Origin: Serilophus lunatus
Lineage: Eukaryota; Chordata; Aves; Passeriformes; Eurylaimidae
DNA: 64,000 nt
Direction: 5' to 3'
Assembly: GCA_013399895.1 (NCBI GenBank)
Contig: VXBA01001485.1
Span: 70,713 to 134,712 of the forward strand
Shown: piece after piece, positions 37,263 through 49,699 of the stretch
Layout: every line of letters starts with the position of its first letter
How positions within the stretch are numbered: the first letter of the stretch is position 1
Made by a program: the position numbers and the translations under genes
Notes under the pieces: generated by a model
What the model saw: only the letters and a program-made list of their open reading frames with translations
Told to the model about the DNA's origin: nothing
Databases searched by the model: none

Positions 37263-39319
37263 ACTCTAGGAGCAAAAAGCACAAGCAAAAGTACAAAAAG
37301 CTGATCTCCTAGATAAAATTTGTCCCACCCAAAATTAGACAGTAGCCGGATAAATCACCTCCTAAAAGTGATACAAGTATGTTGCATGTTAGATATTAGC
37401 TCCTACCCTCAACTCTCCCTGTGCAAGACTTAATTAGCTTTTCAGGCTAGCCTTGTAAAAGCATGAGACAAAGTCACTATGCCTGATTCAGTCTGTTGTG
37501 GCCATGCACTTAATTGTTATGATGTAGCATGGCTGCATTAACTACCTATTTAAGGCATGCAAAATCCAGACCTGTATGAACTGACTATGCAGATGTCAAT
37601 GTAGAAGAAAAATGAGTAGCATCTTCTGGATGCAAATAAAATGTACATGTGAGATCAGGGAGATCCAAACATGTAATGGGTGACTTAATTTTCCTTTGAA
37701 AGTGAGTGGATAGTCAGTAGATACACCTACACAAGACGGTGGGTGTACTTCAAGATTTATGGGAATAGAACATACATTTTTTATGTCACATTTGCATGCC
37801 ATGTATAAGAAATCAGGTACATCATGTGCACACACACAGAGCTGAGAGAGAATTTGTTTTTCTGAATGTATTTTAGAAGACCGTGGCATGGGTGTTCTGT
37901 TTTACAATAATATAGATGAACTCAGGGAGGAATTAATTATAAGCCATAGAAAATATGTGTTAAAACATAATGGTATTCAGAATAAAAAAGAATGGGCAAG
38001 TGAATATCTGTATCAATTGGCATTGTCTGTACTTCTCATGGCAGCAGTAATAGAAATAGTTCTTGTTATATCAGCCACACTATTAATTCTCAGTTTCCTT
38101 CTTTACCTTCTGCCACTGAAAGCAAAATGGATGTATATATATCAATGAGCACTATTTTATGCATTTATGGGTATTATTTTATGAATTTCTGTATCACAAA
38201 TGACATTTCATTTTTCAGTAACTTCAGAAGCAGATGCATCATGAACGCTTTTGCTAAAAAAATCTTCAAAATTCTCTAATGCACTAGTCAAGAGAGGCAG
38301 TGTGGTGGTGAAGGGTCCAGCACCACCAGATGGCATTCATTCCCTGCAATTCCTGCAGCTGCAGCAGGTACTGAACTGTGAACTTGCACCACAGCAATTT
38401 AATATGTGGGATCATTTGATAAGCAGATAGTTAACTAAAAGTTGTTTTCCTGTCATTTGACAAAATTTTCCTTTCAAAGCATTATTTTATTTTTTCCATC
38501 ATTTAAGAAAGTGATTATACATAAACACTGTATAGAGATATATTTGCTGCATCAGAGCAGCAGGGTTTGATATTCACTTTGCATGCCGGTATAGATACTA
38601 CCCTGTGCGAGTCAGTCTGTCTGGCCCAGTAATTTCTTTGCCTAATAGCAGCTTTCCATGAATAACTGATGGAAGAACCTGGCCTCCCTTCCCAGTTCAA
38701 TAGCACCTTTATTCTACTGTTGCTTACTCTATTGTATGTTCCTAAGTCCTCTGCTGATGTCATAAAGCTGTAAGTTTAAATATTTGTAACAATAATTTAA
38801 AAGCATTTTATGGGTTAAAATATGCAATCTATGCTATTTAGCAAATGGAAAGAATACTGAATTTAAACAAGCTTTTTTTCTTTTTTCCCCTTAAACAAAA
38901 CTGAGCTTTACCTCCATGAAGGTACAGACTAAGAACACCTTGGCAATTGAGCAACACCATGTTGTTCTGCCAGCCCTATGTCCCTGCTGCAAGATGTAAC
39001 AGACATGGAGGTGCTGGGAAGCAGGGCCAAATGTGCAGCTGCCCTGACTGCTGGCACCCTTTGCCCACAGACCTCCTGAGTGGGAAAGGAGAGGCTCATT
39101 GCACTGACATGCTGGCTGCTAAGACAAGTGTTATATAGAAAAAGAAAATGGAGCAGACAAGTGGACATACAAATACAGGCTCATGAAGGGTGAGGAAAAA
39201 ATAAACGAACAATTAATTACATTTCCATTGAGAAAATAGACTAAATGTATATGCACAACAGAGTATCTCATCTAGAGTTTCAGTAATGTGCATACGGTGA
39301 CATTAAAAGTGGGTATTAC

Positions 39320-39504
39320 CTGTTCTAAAAGATTCTGAAGTCTCTCTATTTCACAGTCTATTACAAATTTCTTTTCTTGCCTTCGGTCCAGATCTTCTAA
39401 AAGCCGCCTGTAGCTGGCATCATTAAAATTCTCCACACAGATGGCACTGACTTGCCAGCTATTTTGTCCCGCTTTTTCCATAATAGCTTGAAGTATTGAA
39501 TAAC
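39320..39504 (-). CDS. GRIA4: GRIA4 exon 4: amino-terminal domain
   Basis: This exon of 185 bp is read from 39504 to 39320. The first two bases complete a Gly codon split with the upstream exon (phase 1 start), and 61 full codons follow. The acceptor is CTTCTCTTCTAG and the donor GTAATA, with a non-G at +5. The product starts YSILQAIMEKAGQNSWQVSA, continues CVENFNDASYRRLLEDLDRR and ends ERLQNLLEQ, which is the GluA4 amino-terminal domain. GluA2 has a four-residue longer loop here that GluA4 lacks, which fits 185 bp. Roughly residues 163-224. It is the most 5' exon of the gene in this window. Confidence 0.97.
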
Positions 39505-42500
39505 CTAGAAGAGAAGGATACAATACACTGGTAAAAAAATCATTGCATTTTTTTGAATAGGAATTGTCCTTAATCAATATTATGTCTCTTAATGTTTCCT
39601 CTCGCAGAGAAGGGAATAAAAGAATATTTGTATCCCTACCTATGCTGCTAGCCATGATCAGAGCACATTAACAAAATCTGCAATTGCTGTGATCAGAATG
39701 CTGTGAGTGATTCACAGCATTATGGATAATCTTCATATGATTTATACACACAAACTCTTCCAGTCAAGCATTCAGCTTCTCAGATTGGTTTTGTGCAGTT
39801 TCTGTATCTGTGCATTTCACAACACAGCAAAGAAAAAATCTGAGCCTACTCATTTAGCGGAAGTATTTGCATATCATAACTGCTTTTTTTTTTTTTCTTT
39901 TTTTTTGCAACACTTTATCCAAGCAGTTTTTAATGCTTCTCAATAAGAATTCTTTGTTTCATTTAATTATACACATGCATATATATGTCGGTATAGATGT
40001 ATGAATAGAAACCATATTGATCTATTTCAGAGATTCTATGTACTTTGAATCAATATATGCAAAGAAATTAGAGGTTAATTGATGAAAGGCACCATAGAAG
40101 CATGAATTGTTACTAATGGCAAGATTATTGCTTTCAATCAGTTTTATCAATATTTGATGCTCCCTTTGCTCTCTTTGAGCCCATTCATGGAAGGGAAAGG
40201 CAGTGTCCTGTCAGAGGTCTCCACCTGAACCTTCAGGGCAGGCTCTCTGCCTGCAGTCCCAGGGTACCCTGGCCCACAAATCTTTCATCTTCTCCCCTTT
40301 TTTTATATTTTTTTTTTTTTTTCTTGCTGGGGATGTGCACTACAGAGGGAGCAGAGGAGATCATGACATAACTTAGGACAACTTAGAAGCCTTGTCTTGA
40401 CTTGCTCAACCAACCAACTCTTGGAGCAGGAAGCATGTATTATTCTTTTATCCAGAGTAAGCGGTGAACTTGTTTAAAGAAATGAAGATTGTACACCTTA
40501 GACCCAGAGCTATTGTTTAAAAAAAGACAAAGGACAGAAGTACACAGGTTTCCCAATATATGTTCATACAAGTGGCACAATTCAGAGAAGGTCCCCCGTC
40601 TCAAATGACAACACAAGGTATTATGGCTTTTTCCTCATTATCTGGCAGAATTTTACCCACTAGCTTTAAACAGAAGACTTCATCTCCTAAAAATTTTCTT
40701 TAGTGATGTGGTTGCCTAGTGGAAGCCTCCTTCCCTCTTCAAGAAGATCCCATGCCTGAGTGCAGTGACACTCAGAAGTCACTTTAATGCACCTGAAAAT
40801 GACACTGCACGACACATTCCCTGTAAATGAACTATCAGATATTCTCACAGACTTCAAGAGAAATATTTGCAAGTTACATTTCAGAAAGAGCACTTTTGAG
40901 TGTGCAGTTGCTAATTAACTAATTATCAAAAGATGTACAATACAGCCAAAATCTATGTTTGCCTCCAGTCAAATAAAAGTAGATAACAGTGTTACCAGAA
41001 TATGAAGATTTTAGAACACGAGATACAAATTTTCTTGCAAATCTATTATTCTGCTGGATCCTGTGGCATTCTCAGTTTAGAAATATTAACTTAAAATCTG
41101 TATTTTCTTACCAATATGACATTACACACCAACACTCCAAAATGAACATTAAATATCTTTTTTCCCTCCAATTCAGATGATATTTTAGATAAAAATACAA
41201 ACAATTATAATAAATACATAAAATGCAGAACCTATTTTATCTCATAAATGATACATTTATTTTATGAAACAGTGTTTTATTGCAGGAAATTAATTCAAAT
41301 ACTTGATGTATTGAGTATTAAAACATTTCTGAATTCATCATATATTTTTAATCCAATGACTGTTATTTTTTTCCAAAGAACATACATCTTTCCTGTTAAT
41401 TGCTGCATAATTATTCTGCATTTCCTGTTGCTATTTTCAATCTCCTTTTTGCCTGTAATTATCTCTCCAAATCATGACAAGATTCTTTCCCAAACATTGT
41501 ATTTCTTGCTTCATTTCCTATTCATTTCCATGTATAGACATGCATTAAAACCATTCCAATATTACAGGGGTTCCTGCTTCACTTACACTGTAACTTTGAC
41601 TTGATCTTTGCTACAAAAGCAGTCAACATTGACTTAATTCAACTTCCTGACACTGATTAACATTTTCTTTGATTCAGAATGAATGTTGTTTTAAATAGCA
41701 ATTGACATCCCCTCATCCTTCTTATTTCACTTGGACAACTTTACTAAGATGTGTTTTGATCAAACTGGTAATTTATCCCAGCATAAAGAGCATGATAAAT
41801 ATCAGACAAACACATAGAAAATCTTTTCTTCTACCTTGGATCAAGGTTTGACTTGCCACATTTCATTAGTAACTGCCTTCATGGAGTTATTTGAAGCTTT
41901 TGTAGCTCCTTGTCAGTAGCTGGCACTTAGATGAGGGTTTTCACATGCAGCATAACACGGCTAAACAGTAATAAGTGGATATGGTGCAATATTCCCCATC
42001 ACAAGAGTTCAGAATTCCTATGCAAGTAATTAGTGGCACGGTCATCTATTTAGTGTTCAGGAACAATTTTTAATATAACAGACTGACAAAGATGGAGTTT
42101 ACACAGGATGAAAAAAGGCATTCGCAAGCTCAGTTAGCATAAAAATTAGATATGGTGCAGAGAATGCTTATTTGTCCAAAATTATTGGCTACAGCTGACA
42201 GAGAAGAAAAAAATGTTTGCTGCAGAAATTTTATAAGGCAGAACCCCCTGAAACTAACCTGGGATAATTCTCAGAAACATAATGCAGCATTTCTATTCAG
42301 CCAAAATTCTTAATCTTTAGAAAGATGTTTGCCCAAGTAAAGACAGCAGACATGAATATTACAGCTGTCATCTAAAAGGTATTTATTTTCTAGTTATCTA
42401 CTGCTTATCCTCAGTTAAGCTACAGAGAGATGAATGATTCATTTTCTGTAATACATTCCATCCTATTTATTGCAGAATACTATTTGTTGCATAAAAAAAT

Positions 42501-43160
42501 CCTAGGCTAACTCATATCAGTTGAGCTGCACAATCCATGCTTTTCAAAACAACATTATTTAAAAAAAATGTTTAGGACTATGCCAATAAATAAAAGTAAG
42601 CTAAATTATCACAAATTTTTATAGTAACCTTTCCCCATCAAGTAATTCAACCTTGAAATGCATATAGCTTATCTATTTAAAAAGCCAAATGGTTGTGCCA
42701 AAGCATAACTTGTTGAATCCTGGAAATCTGCATGAACCAGCTCTTGGCCCTTCGTGGCGTTTGTTGATTTTTTTTTTTTTAATTTTTTTAAAAGTTAGCA
42801 AATCTATGAACAAGGTAAATCGCCAATACAACTGTCTGCAAGCACAGGTGAAGTCCTTCCCAAATGCAAGAATCGCTTCTTTCTATCTCTTTACAGGACT
42901 AGATTCTGGGGAATTTTCCTCAAGTGACCTGGGATGAGAAATCTGCCAACCGCTTTTTTAGGTCATTGCTTAAATGTAGACACTACTAACAACTGCTTAA
43001 GGACCAGTAATAGCAATTCCACTTCAATATATTGGCGCCAAGACAAAGACAGGGCAAGTCTGCAAGTATTTTCTTTTCCTGATCCATTCTTTCTTTGCTT
43101 TTCCGTTCTCTGGTCAGGTGGAATTGTGATCATCTGACATACTGCATTTCCCTTCCCCTT

Positions 43161-43191
43161 CCCCCCCCCCCCCCAAAAAAAAAAAAAAAAA
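43161..43191 (+). repeat. C14 A17 compound homopolymer
   Basis: Fourteen C followed directly by seventeen A. Length is likely to vary and to be error-prone in assembly. Confidence 0.95.
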
Positions 43192-43820
43192 GTCCAACCA
43201 TGAAACTGAAAAGCTAGTATATTTGTTACATATAAAATCAGAGCAGGAGATGACTACTGCAAAAATATCTACATATTGGGGTTGATACTACAGTTAAACA
43301 CCTTACAAACAAAATTTCAGATTTTTTTAAGCCTTTTTCCCTCATTCCACACTCCACAAGCATTTTTTTTCATCAGAAAAAACATCAGCCAAACAAAAAT
43401 GATACCAGATGTTCACCTGGCGCTGTATCTGTTTAGAGAGAGATTAGTACTTCTTCAGAGTCAGAAATCTTCTGGAGGCCAAAGTGTGTAAAATGAGCAG
43501 TTTTGTAGTCCAGGATCCTCCTACTCACTGCAACATCACTGTAATTGAAGCCTATACACAACCTTCTCCCACCCAAGTAACTGAAATTATGAGTAATCTT
43601 TTTGATGTTAAAATTTCAGTTGCCTTTCAGGCTTTTTTATTTGTCTTCTGCTATAGCAGCTAGGCTTCCCTCTATCTAATTTAATTTCAGAAGTTAATGA
43701 TTTAATTTCATTTATTTCCATTTAAATTAAAAGTAAAATCTGATATCTAAGTCTAACTAAACTAAAGGGATAGAGAGCATTGTCTTGACTTATTTTTCTG
43801 CTGGAATGCACATTTTTGGC

Positions 43821-43910
43821 TTGGTTTTTTTGTTTGTTTGTTTGTTTTGGTTTTTTGTTTGTTTGTTTTTGTTGGTTGGGCTGGGTTGTTTTTTTTGGCT
43901 TGGTTTGGTT
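43821..43910 (+). repeat. (TTTG)n low-complexity tract
   Basis: About 90 bp of T-rich sequence dominated by TTTG and TTGG units. The only protein it would encode is a low-complexity Phe/Leu/Val run, so it is not coding. Confidence 0.9.
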
Positions 43911-44749
43911 TTCCTTCCTTGCTTGCTTTCACCAGAAAATATTTCAGTGATCAATTACAGTGTTATAATTAAATTTCAATAACTTTTATCTTCCAGCAGC
44001 CTTTTCATTCTGGGAAACCATTTCCCCAGCCCTCTAAGCACAGGCAATCATTCCTGATGGTTTTACCAGGAGGCAGACAGCAAAGTAGCTGCTTGTTCCA
44101 ACCAGTAGCATCCCCTGTAATAATTCTTATTGTGGAACTTTTGTGTAGTTACTTCCTATGGATGAAATACTTACACATTATGACTGTATTTTACTCTGGC
44201 TAGCAGATTGACCATACTGAATCGTCAAGTTAATAAGTTAATATGCTTAGAAACAGCATATGCAATACATTTGTTGTGGTACCAGGAATATAAAACATCT
44301 CTAACAAACATGGGTCATTCCAAAGATGGGCATCATATACTGCATTTTACTGAAATGCAAATTCATGTGCTTCTCCCTGGTCTAATGCATATTCAAACAG
44401 GAGTGCATGATCCCCAAAATCCAGATACTGCGGCGGCTACTTTATATAACTCACATATATATAACTCATTTGTATTCCAAATTTTCTGTGCGTTTTGAAT
44501 ATACAAAAACAGGTTGATTTAGATGACGAAATGAAAGCTAGAACTACAGGTGTGTTCTGAGTCCTTCTTGGGTCTAATTCACAGAAATTATACACAGACT
44601 GGAAAACGATAAGGAACACAAGAAATGATTTCATCTATTCCTCTCTACCCCTCCAGCCCCCAAGACAAATGGATACTATTTTAAACATTCAGACAGATAT
44701 CTTTCTTTGTCCTTAAAAATCTCTAAAGAGGATTCTGTAATATCCTAGT

Positions 44750-45335
44750 TAATATATTCGTTGCTTAATTATCCTTATTATTAGGAGATGCTTCCTAAAG
44801 TCTAACCCAAGTCTCCCCTGGCATAATTTAAAGCTGCTCATTCTTGTCCTGTCTCTAGCAGGCCTGGAGAACAGTTTGTTCCCTTCTTCTTTAAAGCAAT
44901 CCTTTATGTAACTGAAGACTGCTGTTACATTCCTTTTCTGACTGTACTTCCCTTTCTGAAACACGACTCTTTCAGGTTTTCCTTGTGGAAAATGTTTTAG
45001 TCTAGATTATGACAATTTTCTTTGTTTTCTCCTGGATATATTGCAATGGATTTAAGTCTTTCCTGAATTGCGTTGATGAAAATGTGATGTATTTAAAAAA
45101 TGTATTCCAGAGTACACACAGTCCTCTCAAATTCTTATCATCTGTAAGATTTACAAATTTATTCTATATTTTTTTCATATAAATTGCTAACAAAGATACT
45201 GGGGAAAGACTGCAACCAGAATGGATCAATACTTAATATCTCTTTATTTGACAGTGAACCTCATATACTTCTTTCTGAGTTCAAATGTGACCAGCGTTTT
45301 ACAGATCTAGAAATTTCAAGACAAAATTTCTTTTG
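44750..45335 (-). mobile_element. ancient CR1-like LINE fragment
   Basis: Old, diverged antisense CR1. The 44760-44960 part reads on the minus strand as GNKLFSRPARDRTRMSSFKL then CQGRLGLDFRKHLL. The part to about 45335 resembles the older segment of CR1 copies (blocks near 'TCCTGAATTGCGTTGATGAA' and 'GCTAACAAAGATACTGGGGA'). The right-hand solo LTR begins at 45341, so the LTR landed in or next to this older element. Confidence 0.7.
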
Positions 45336-45340
45336 CTCAT

Positions 45341-46121
45341 TGCTGTGAGTTAACCTTGGCTGGCTGCTGGGTACCCACGAAGCAGCTCTATCACTCTTGC
45401 TCCTCAACTGGATGAGGTGAGAAAAAATACAATGAAAGGTTTTTGAGCCAAGACAAAGACAGAGAGAAATCAATCACCAGTTACTGTCACAGGCAAAACA
45501 GTCTCAACATGGGGAAATTAATTTTGCTTATTGCCAAGCAAACCAGAATGGAATAATGAGGAAAAAAAAGTTCTTAAAACGCCTTCCCTCTGCCCCATTC
45601 ATGTGGTTGCAGAAGGCTGTTCTTGCCAGAGAAGTAGTGGACTCCCCATCACTGGAGACATTCAAAGCCATTTTGGATGGTGCTCTGAGCAGTCCGATCT
45701 AGTGGAAGGCGTCCATGCCCGTGGCAAGGGTGTTGAAATTAGATGATGTTTAAGGTCCCTTCCAACCCAAACCATCTATGATTCTATGATCTGCTCCACT
45801 GTGGGCCTCCAAGGGCTGCAGGGCAATCTCAGCTCTGGCCTCTGTAGCACCTCCTCTCCCTCCTTTTTCACTGACCTTGGTATCTGCAGGGCTGTTTCTG
45901 TCACACGTTCTCAGTCTTTTCTCTGTTGCACAGGTTTTTTCCTCTCTTACATTATACTAGAGGTGCTACCACTATCACTGATGGGCTCGGCTGTGGCAGG
46001 TTCATCTTGGAGCCATCTGATACCAGCTCTGTTGGACACGGAGGAAGCTTCCAGCAGCTTCTCACAGAACCCACTTAGGTAGCCACCCACCACCAAAGCC
46101 TTGCCGTGCAAACTCAATACA
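45341..46121 (-). mobile_element. solo LTR of an avian ERVL-like element (with nested CR1)
   Basis: Complete solo LTR in antisense. The plus-strand limits are TG (45341) and CA (46121), so the element reads TG...CA on the minus strand. Exact 5-bp duplications CTCAT flank it at 45336-45340 and 46122-46126. The ends match a widespread avian LTR family: the 5' end starts TGTATTGAGTTTGCACGGC and the 3' end finishes with a GTTAACTCACAGCA-type tail. A 5-bp target duplication fits ERVL-class elements. No internal retroviral sequence is present, so recombination between two LTRs is inferred. A CR1 fragment at about 45601-45790 interrupts it, and part of the LTR next to that point seems missing. Confidence 0.9.
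45601..45790 (+). mobile_element. CR1 3' end nested inside the solo LTR
   Basis: Between the two LTR parts is a plus-strand CR1 3' end. It has 'GAAGTAGTGGACTCCCCATC', 'GGAGACATTCAAAGCC', 'AGGTCCCTTCCAACCCAAAC' and the terminal ATTCTATGAT motif ending at 45790. The LTR resumes at once with CTGCTCCACTGTGGGCCTCC. The 5' edge, near 45601, is approximate. The CR1 is therefore younger than the LTR copy it interrupts. Confidence 0.85.
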
Positions 46122-46179
46122 CTCATCTAGCAAATTTTCATTTAAAAACCGAGTAAAATCATGTACTGGAATGAGATAC

Positions 46180-46203
46180 TTTTTTTTTTTTTTTTTTTTT
46201 TTT
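46180..46203 (+). repeat. T24 homopolymer
   Basis: Twenty-four T, 58 bp to the right of the first solo LTR. No associated processed gene copy was seen. Confidence 0.9.
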
Positions 46204-48904
46204 CAATATCTAGAAACCTCATTATTTTGTAGTAGAATGAAAGTTACTCTACGTCATATAATCTGTTTCTGAAAAATCCCTGTTTGAGTTTACTTAGATT
46301 TCCAAGTTCTATGTATTTTCAAATGTATGCATTATGATGTAGGCTGGGAATTAAGCCACCTATACTGTCAATCATCAGAATAATTTTATTATAGATGGTT
46401 CTGAAGCAAAACTCAAGAAATAATGGATCCAGTTTAGCCATCTCCTCTTTTGCATTTTTCCTTCAAATATTTCAGAATATTTGGTGATAAAGGAAACTAC
46501 CTTTATGACTCTATATTTCTTTCCTCCCTAAGAGCTATGACTTTGAATATTTTCTTGGTGTTGAGAGTCACCTCCAAACCAAGCTCTAGGTTTGGTCAGA
46601 CTTTCTGCCCTTCTCTCCCTTAATCCTGTAGAGATCAATACCTGTGGAACTTCATTGGCAGTATTTTTCTTCTTTCCTGAGGACAACATAAAGCTACAAA
46701 AAGTACTGTCAATATATTACAACCATGACTTCTTTTTTAAAATAATAAGTTCTAAGTGGAACAACGTCATCTAAGTTACTGGCTTCCAGGGAACATATGG
46801 GAGGAGGTTTGGCTTACGCCAGAATGGGAATTCATGATCAAAGATTCAAGCTATGTCAGGTCTCATTTATGCTATATCCACTCAGCAGCAAGATTTTCTC
46901 CCTTCTTTGCATTTCAGAGTCTGCAGCCTTCATATGAAGTACAGTGTAAAAGTGCCAAGTGATAGAGTTAAGTGGGAACTTGAGGGAAAGCCTTGTTTTC
47001 AAAGCCAGTCTGATAGTTTGGCTTGTACTTCACAGCTTTCAGATAGCATTACCCTTTCTATTTCACTAAATGCCTTCAAAATAAGGTCAGAGTCCTGTAA
47101 TCTTTCTTATGACAAGCATACACAGAGATGAAAACGTCCAAGCGTACTTACACCAAAAGCAAGGTTTCGTACCTTGTTAGCATTTTATATTCTTTGCTTT
47201 TATTAGTCAATTTTTAGTTATGCCACAACTGGCTCAGGTGAGAGGTCTCTGGCTTCTCTGTAGTTTACAAGCACTGAGGAAGCCACAGTCTTCGCACAAT
47301 TTAGCAAATTCTTATTACAGAACCTTAAATGCTAAATCAGAAACTGTATGTAATTACAGTGTTATCAGAACTTCATAACCTATTACCTCCATAACCCAGC
47401 AATTACACCAACAAATGGAGAAAAAAAAAAAACAAACAGAGGGAACCCCCCACAAACATGGCTACTTTTACCCTGTGTCAGATCAGCTACATAGTCTCTC
47501 TAAATAACCATTTATCTGATATGACATATAGGGACTATCATTAGGGCTAATGTGTATCAGTATTTTTAATGAAAGGGCAGAAAACAGAAAAAATGAACTT
47601 TTTTTGAAGAAAATACAGTATTTCAATTATTTCACTTATCATTTTTCTTTTATATCATTATTACTATTTGACAAACAACCATTTTAGTTGTAAATGTTCC
47701 CTGCTTTTATACATTATAGCTTCACCTTTTTTAGTGCAATGCCTTGAAGCCAAAATTCTTAATTTCAGCAAAACCTATAGTCTGTAACACTGATACTAAT
47801 AAATTATTTTTCTTACACAATATCTTCATTGGTGCATAGTTATTTTCCAGAAATTGCTAGCTTCCCAACAACTTACTTGTCTAGCCTCAGTTTAATAGGG
47901 TTTAGTTTGCCCTGTGATGATATACAAATGTACAGGTATTTCTGTAAATAACATCCAAAAAAGCCCCACATCAAAAAATATTAAGACTTCAAGGTAGAGC
48001 TCTCAAGAGCTGATACGTCTTAAAATTAGCAGTACTCTAATGTATTCTAGTTAATGTATTATGGTACTGTCTTTAATTATATTGTCATGTATTACTTTTC
48101 CCCACAAAGCATCTGCCTCAGTAAGATATCTGTGCCCCAGGACAGAACTGACTGTGGATGCTAAATGAAGATCTTGATGTCACATCTTCTGCCTCCTTTC
48201 TATCGGGATTTCTTAGAAAAGTAGTCTTCTACTATAAAATACACAACAGTATCTGTCTATCACCAGTGTCATTTCTAGTACATGCATGAGATAAAAAAGG
48301 AAGAAGAATCTTCAGACTGAAACAACATTCACACTAACAGGGTATTCACACTAATCAGCATTCATTTTAAAGATATCACAACCTTTATTCTATCTCTATG
48401 CATTTGTGGCCATGTCCATATTTATTGGTGGCTACACAGCAGGTAATATATAGGACCTTTCCATTTCTGTAAGTTCTAATTTGTAGGTGCATTGTTTCTA
48501 ATTGTAATATTCAGTTGTGTTAAGATATTTTTGAAATCTATACTTTCAAGTATTCAACTTTTTTCAGAAATTGTAACATATTCTGAGGAAATAGGACATA
48601 AATTTGGATGCTATGAATATAATACAGTTACTGTTTGTTTGAAGTGAGTCTGAAATAAGTCTTACTATTTCTTTTAAACTGACACATGGACAACGAATTT
48701 ATCAAAAGTTGACTGACTGCCACCCAACAAACACCCAGCAATTTGGAGATAAGCCTAAAGATCTATGATTTTCTTCCAGTTCCTAAAATTAACTCATTGG
48801 TCTTCTGATGTAGACCACAATTAAGATGAGGTTCTTTCTTTTTGGGTTGGAGCAGCAATTTGTGAGACATCTGAAGATTTCATATAGTGGCTTTTATTGA
48901 AGTG
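46204..48904. other. intronic sequence without recognised features
   Basis: About 2.7 kb of AT-rich sequence between the LTR region and the 48.9-kb CR1. No coding, RNA or mobile feature could be supported here. Confidence 0.6.
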
Positions 48905-49456
48905 TAATGACAATGATCATTCCCCTGTACCTGGCACTGGTGAGGCTGTACTTCAAATTCAGTTTTGGACCTCTCACTACAAGAAAGACACTGAGTTGCT
49001 GGAGTGTGTCCAGAGAAAGGCTATGGAGCTGGTGAAGGGTTTAGAGCACAAGTCTGATGAGGAGCAGTTGAGGGAGCTGGCAAAAAGAAGGCTCAGAGGT
49101 GACCTTCTTGCTCTCTACAACTGCCTGAAAGGAGGTTGTATTAAGGTGTGGGTTGCTCTCTTATCCCAAGTGACAAGTGACGGGACAGGAGGAAATGGCC
49201 TCAAGCTCAACCAAGGGAGGGTTAGATTGGATATTAGGAATATTTTTTTGGATATTTTTTCACGGAAAGAGTAGCCAAGCATTGGAACTGGCTGCCTAGG
49301 GAAGCAGTTGAGTCACCACCCTGGAAGGTGTTTGAAAGATGTGTAGATGTAGCACTGAGGTACATGGCTTAGTGATGAGCACAGCAGTGCTGGGTTAATG
49401 TTTGGACTTGATCTTAAAGGTATTTTCCAACCTAAATGATTGTATGATTCCATGAT
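48905..49456 (+). mobile_element. CR1 LINE 3' portion
   Basis: Sense CR1 of about 550 bp. The plus strand reads HYKKDTELLECVQRKAMELV, KGLEHKSDEEQLREL, RRLRGDLLALYNCLKGGC and GNGLKLNQGRVRLDIRN, the conserved ORF2 C-terminal region. It ends with 'TTCCAACCTAAATGATTGTA' and TGATTCCATGATT tail-like repeats. A short in-frame loss follows LREL. The frame breaks after LDIRN at a T-rich insertion. It is antisense to GRIA4. Confidence 0.93.
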
Positions 49457-49649
49457 TTTGAGTAATCTTGCACCTCCCAGGCACTTCATCTGAGGGATTG
49501 CAAATATAATTCTCAATCAAATCCTAAGAAAGGCTTAGAATTCTATGAATGTGAGTTTCTTAAAAAGAACAAATTCCTACAAGTAAGTAAAAAAATGGTG
49601 AGAAAACATTTAGTAAGTTCTTCTAAATTCTCCAAGACATTACAAGTGC

Positions 49650-49698
49650 ACATATATACATACATACAATAAATACATGTATATGTATGCATATATGT
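49650..49698. repeat. AT-rich imperfect inverted repeat (15 of 16)
   Basis: Arms 49650-49665 (ACATATATACATACAT) and 49683-49698, complementary at 15 of 16 positions, with a 17-base spacer. It is a (CATA)n-like tract. Confidence 0.8.
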
Positions 49699-49699
49699 A

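Larger units (their letters stand above)
22463..39319 (-). other. GRIA4: GRIA4 intron 4 (about 16.9 kb)
   Basis: The largest complete intron in the window, between exons 4 and 5. It holds CR1 segments near 24.4, 30.4, 32.2 and 35.2 kb, a trinucleotide tract near 30.2 kb, a perfect inverted repeat at 27117-27153, and a weak duplicated block at 36.4 and 37.2 kb. Two less AT-rich patches (28.74-28.91 kb and 38.94-39.12 kb) have no recognisable coding content. Confidence 0.85.
39880..44745. other. intronic sequence with simple repeats only
   Basis: AT-rich sequence right of exon 4. It has T-runs near 39.88-39.91 and 40.30-40.32 kb, the C14A17 tract and the TTTG tract. No gene or interspersed repeat was recognised. 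Confidence 0.6.

Noticed and set aside
38940..39125. GC-richer patch just past exon 4 with a short open frame
   Set aside because: No splice sites in frame with GRIA4 and no similarity to known GluA4 sequence.
43785..43982. Hydrophobic open frame that looks like a membrane segment
   Set aside because: The hydrophobic run comes from the TTTG low-complexity tract.
45786..46082. Open frame of 98 codons on the plus strand
   Set aside because: It is the antisense of the solo LTR.
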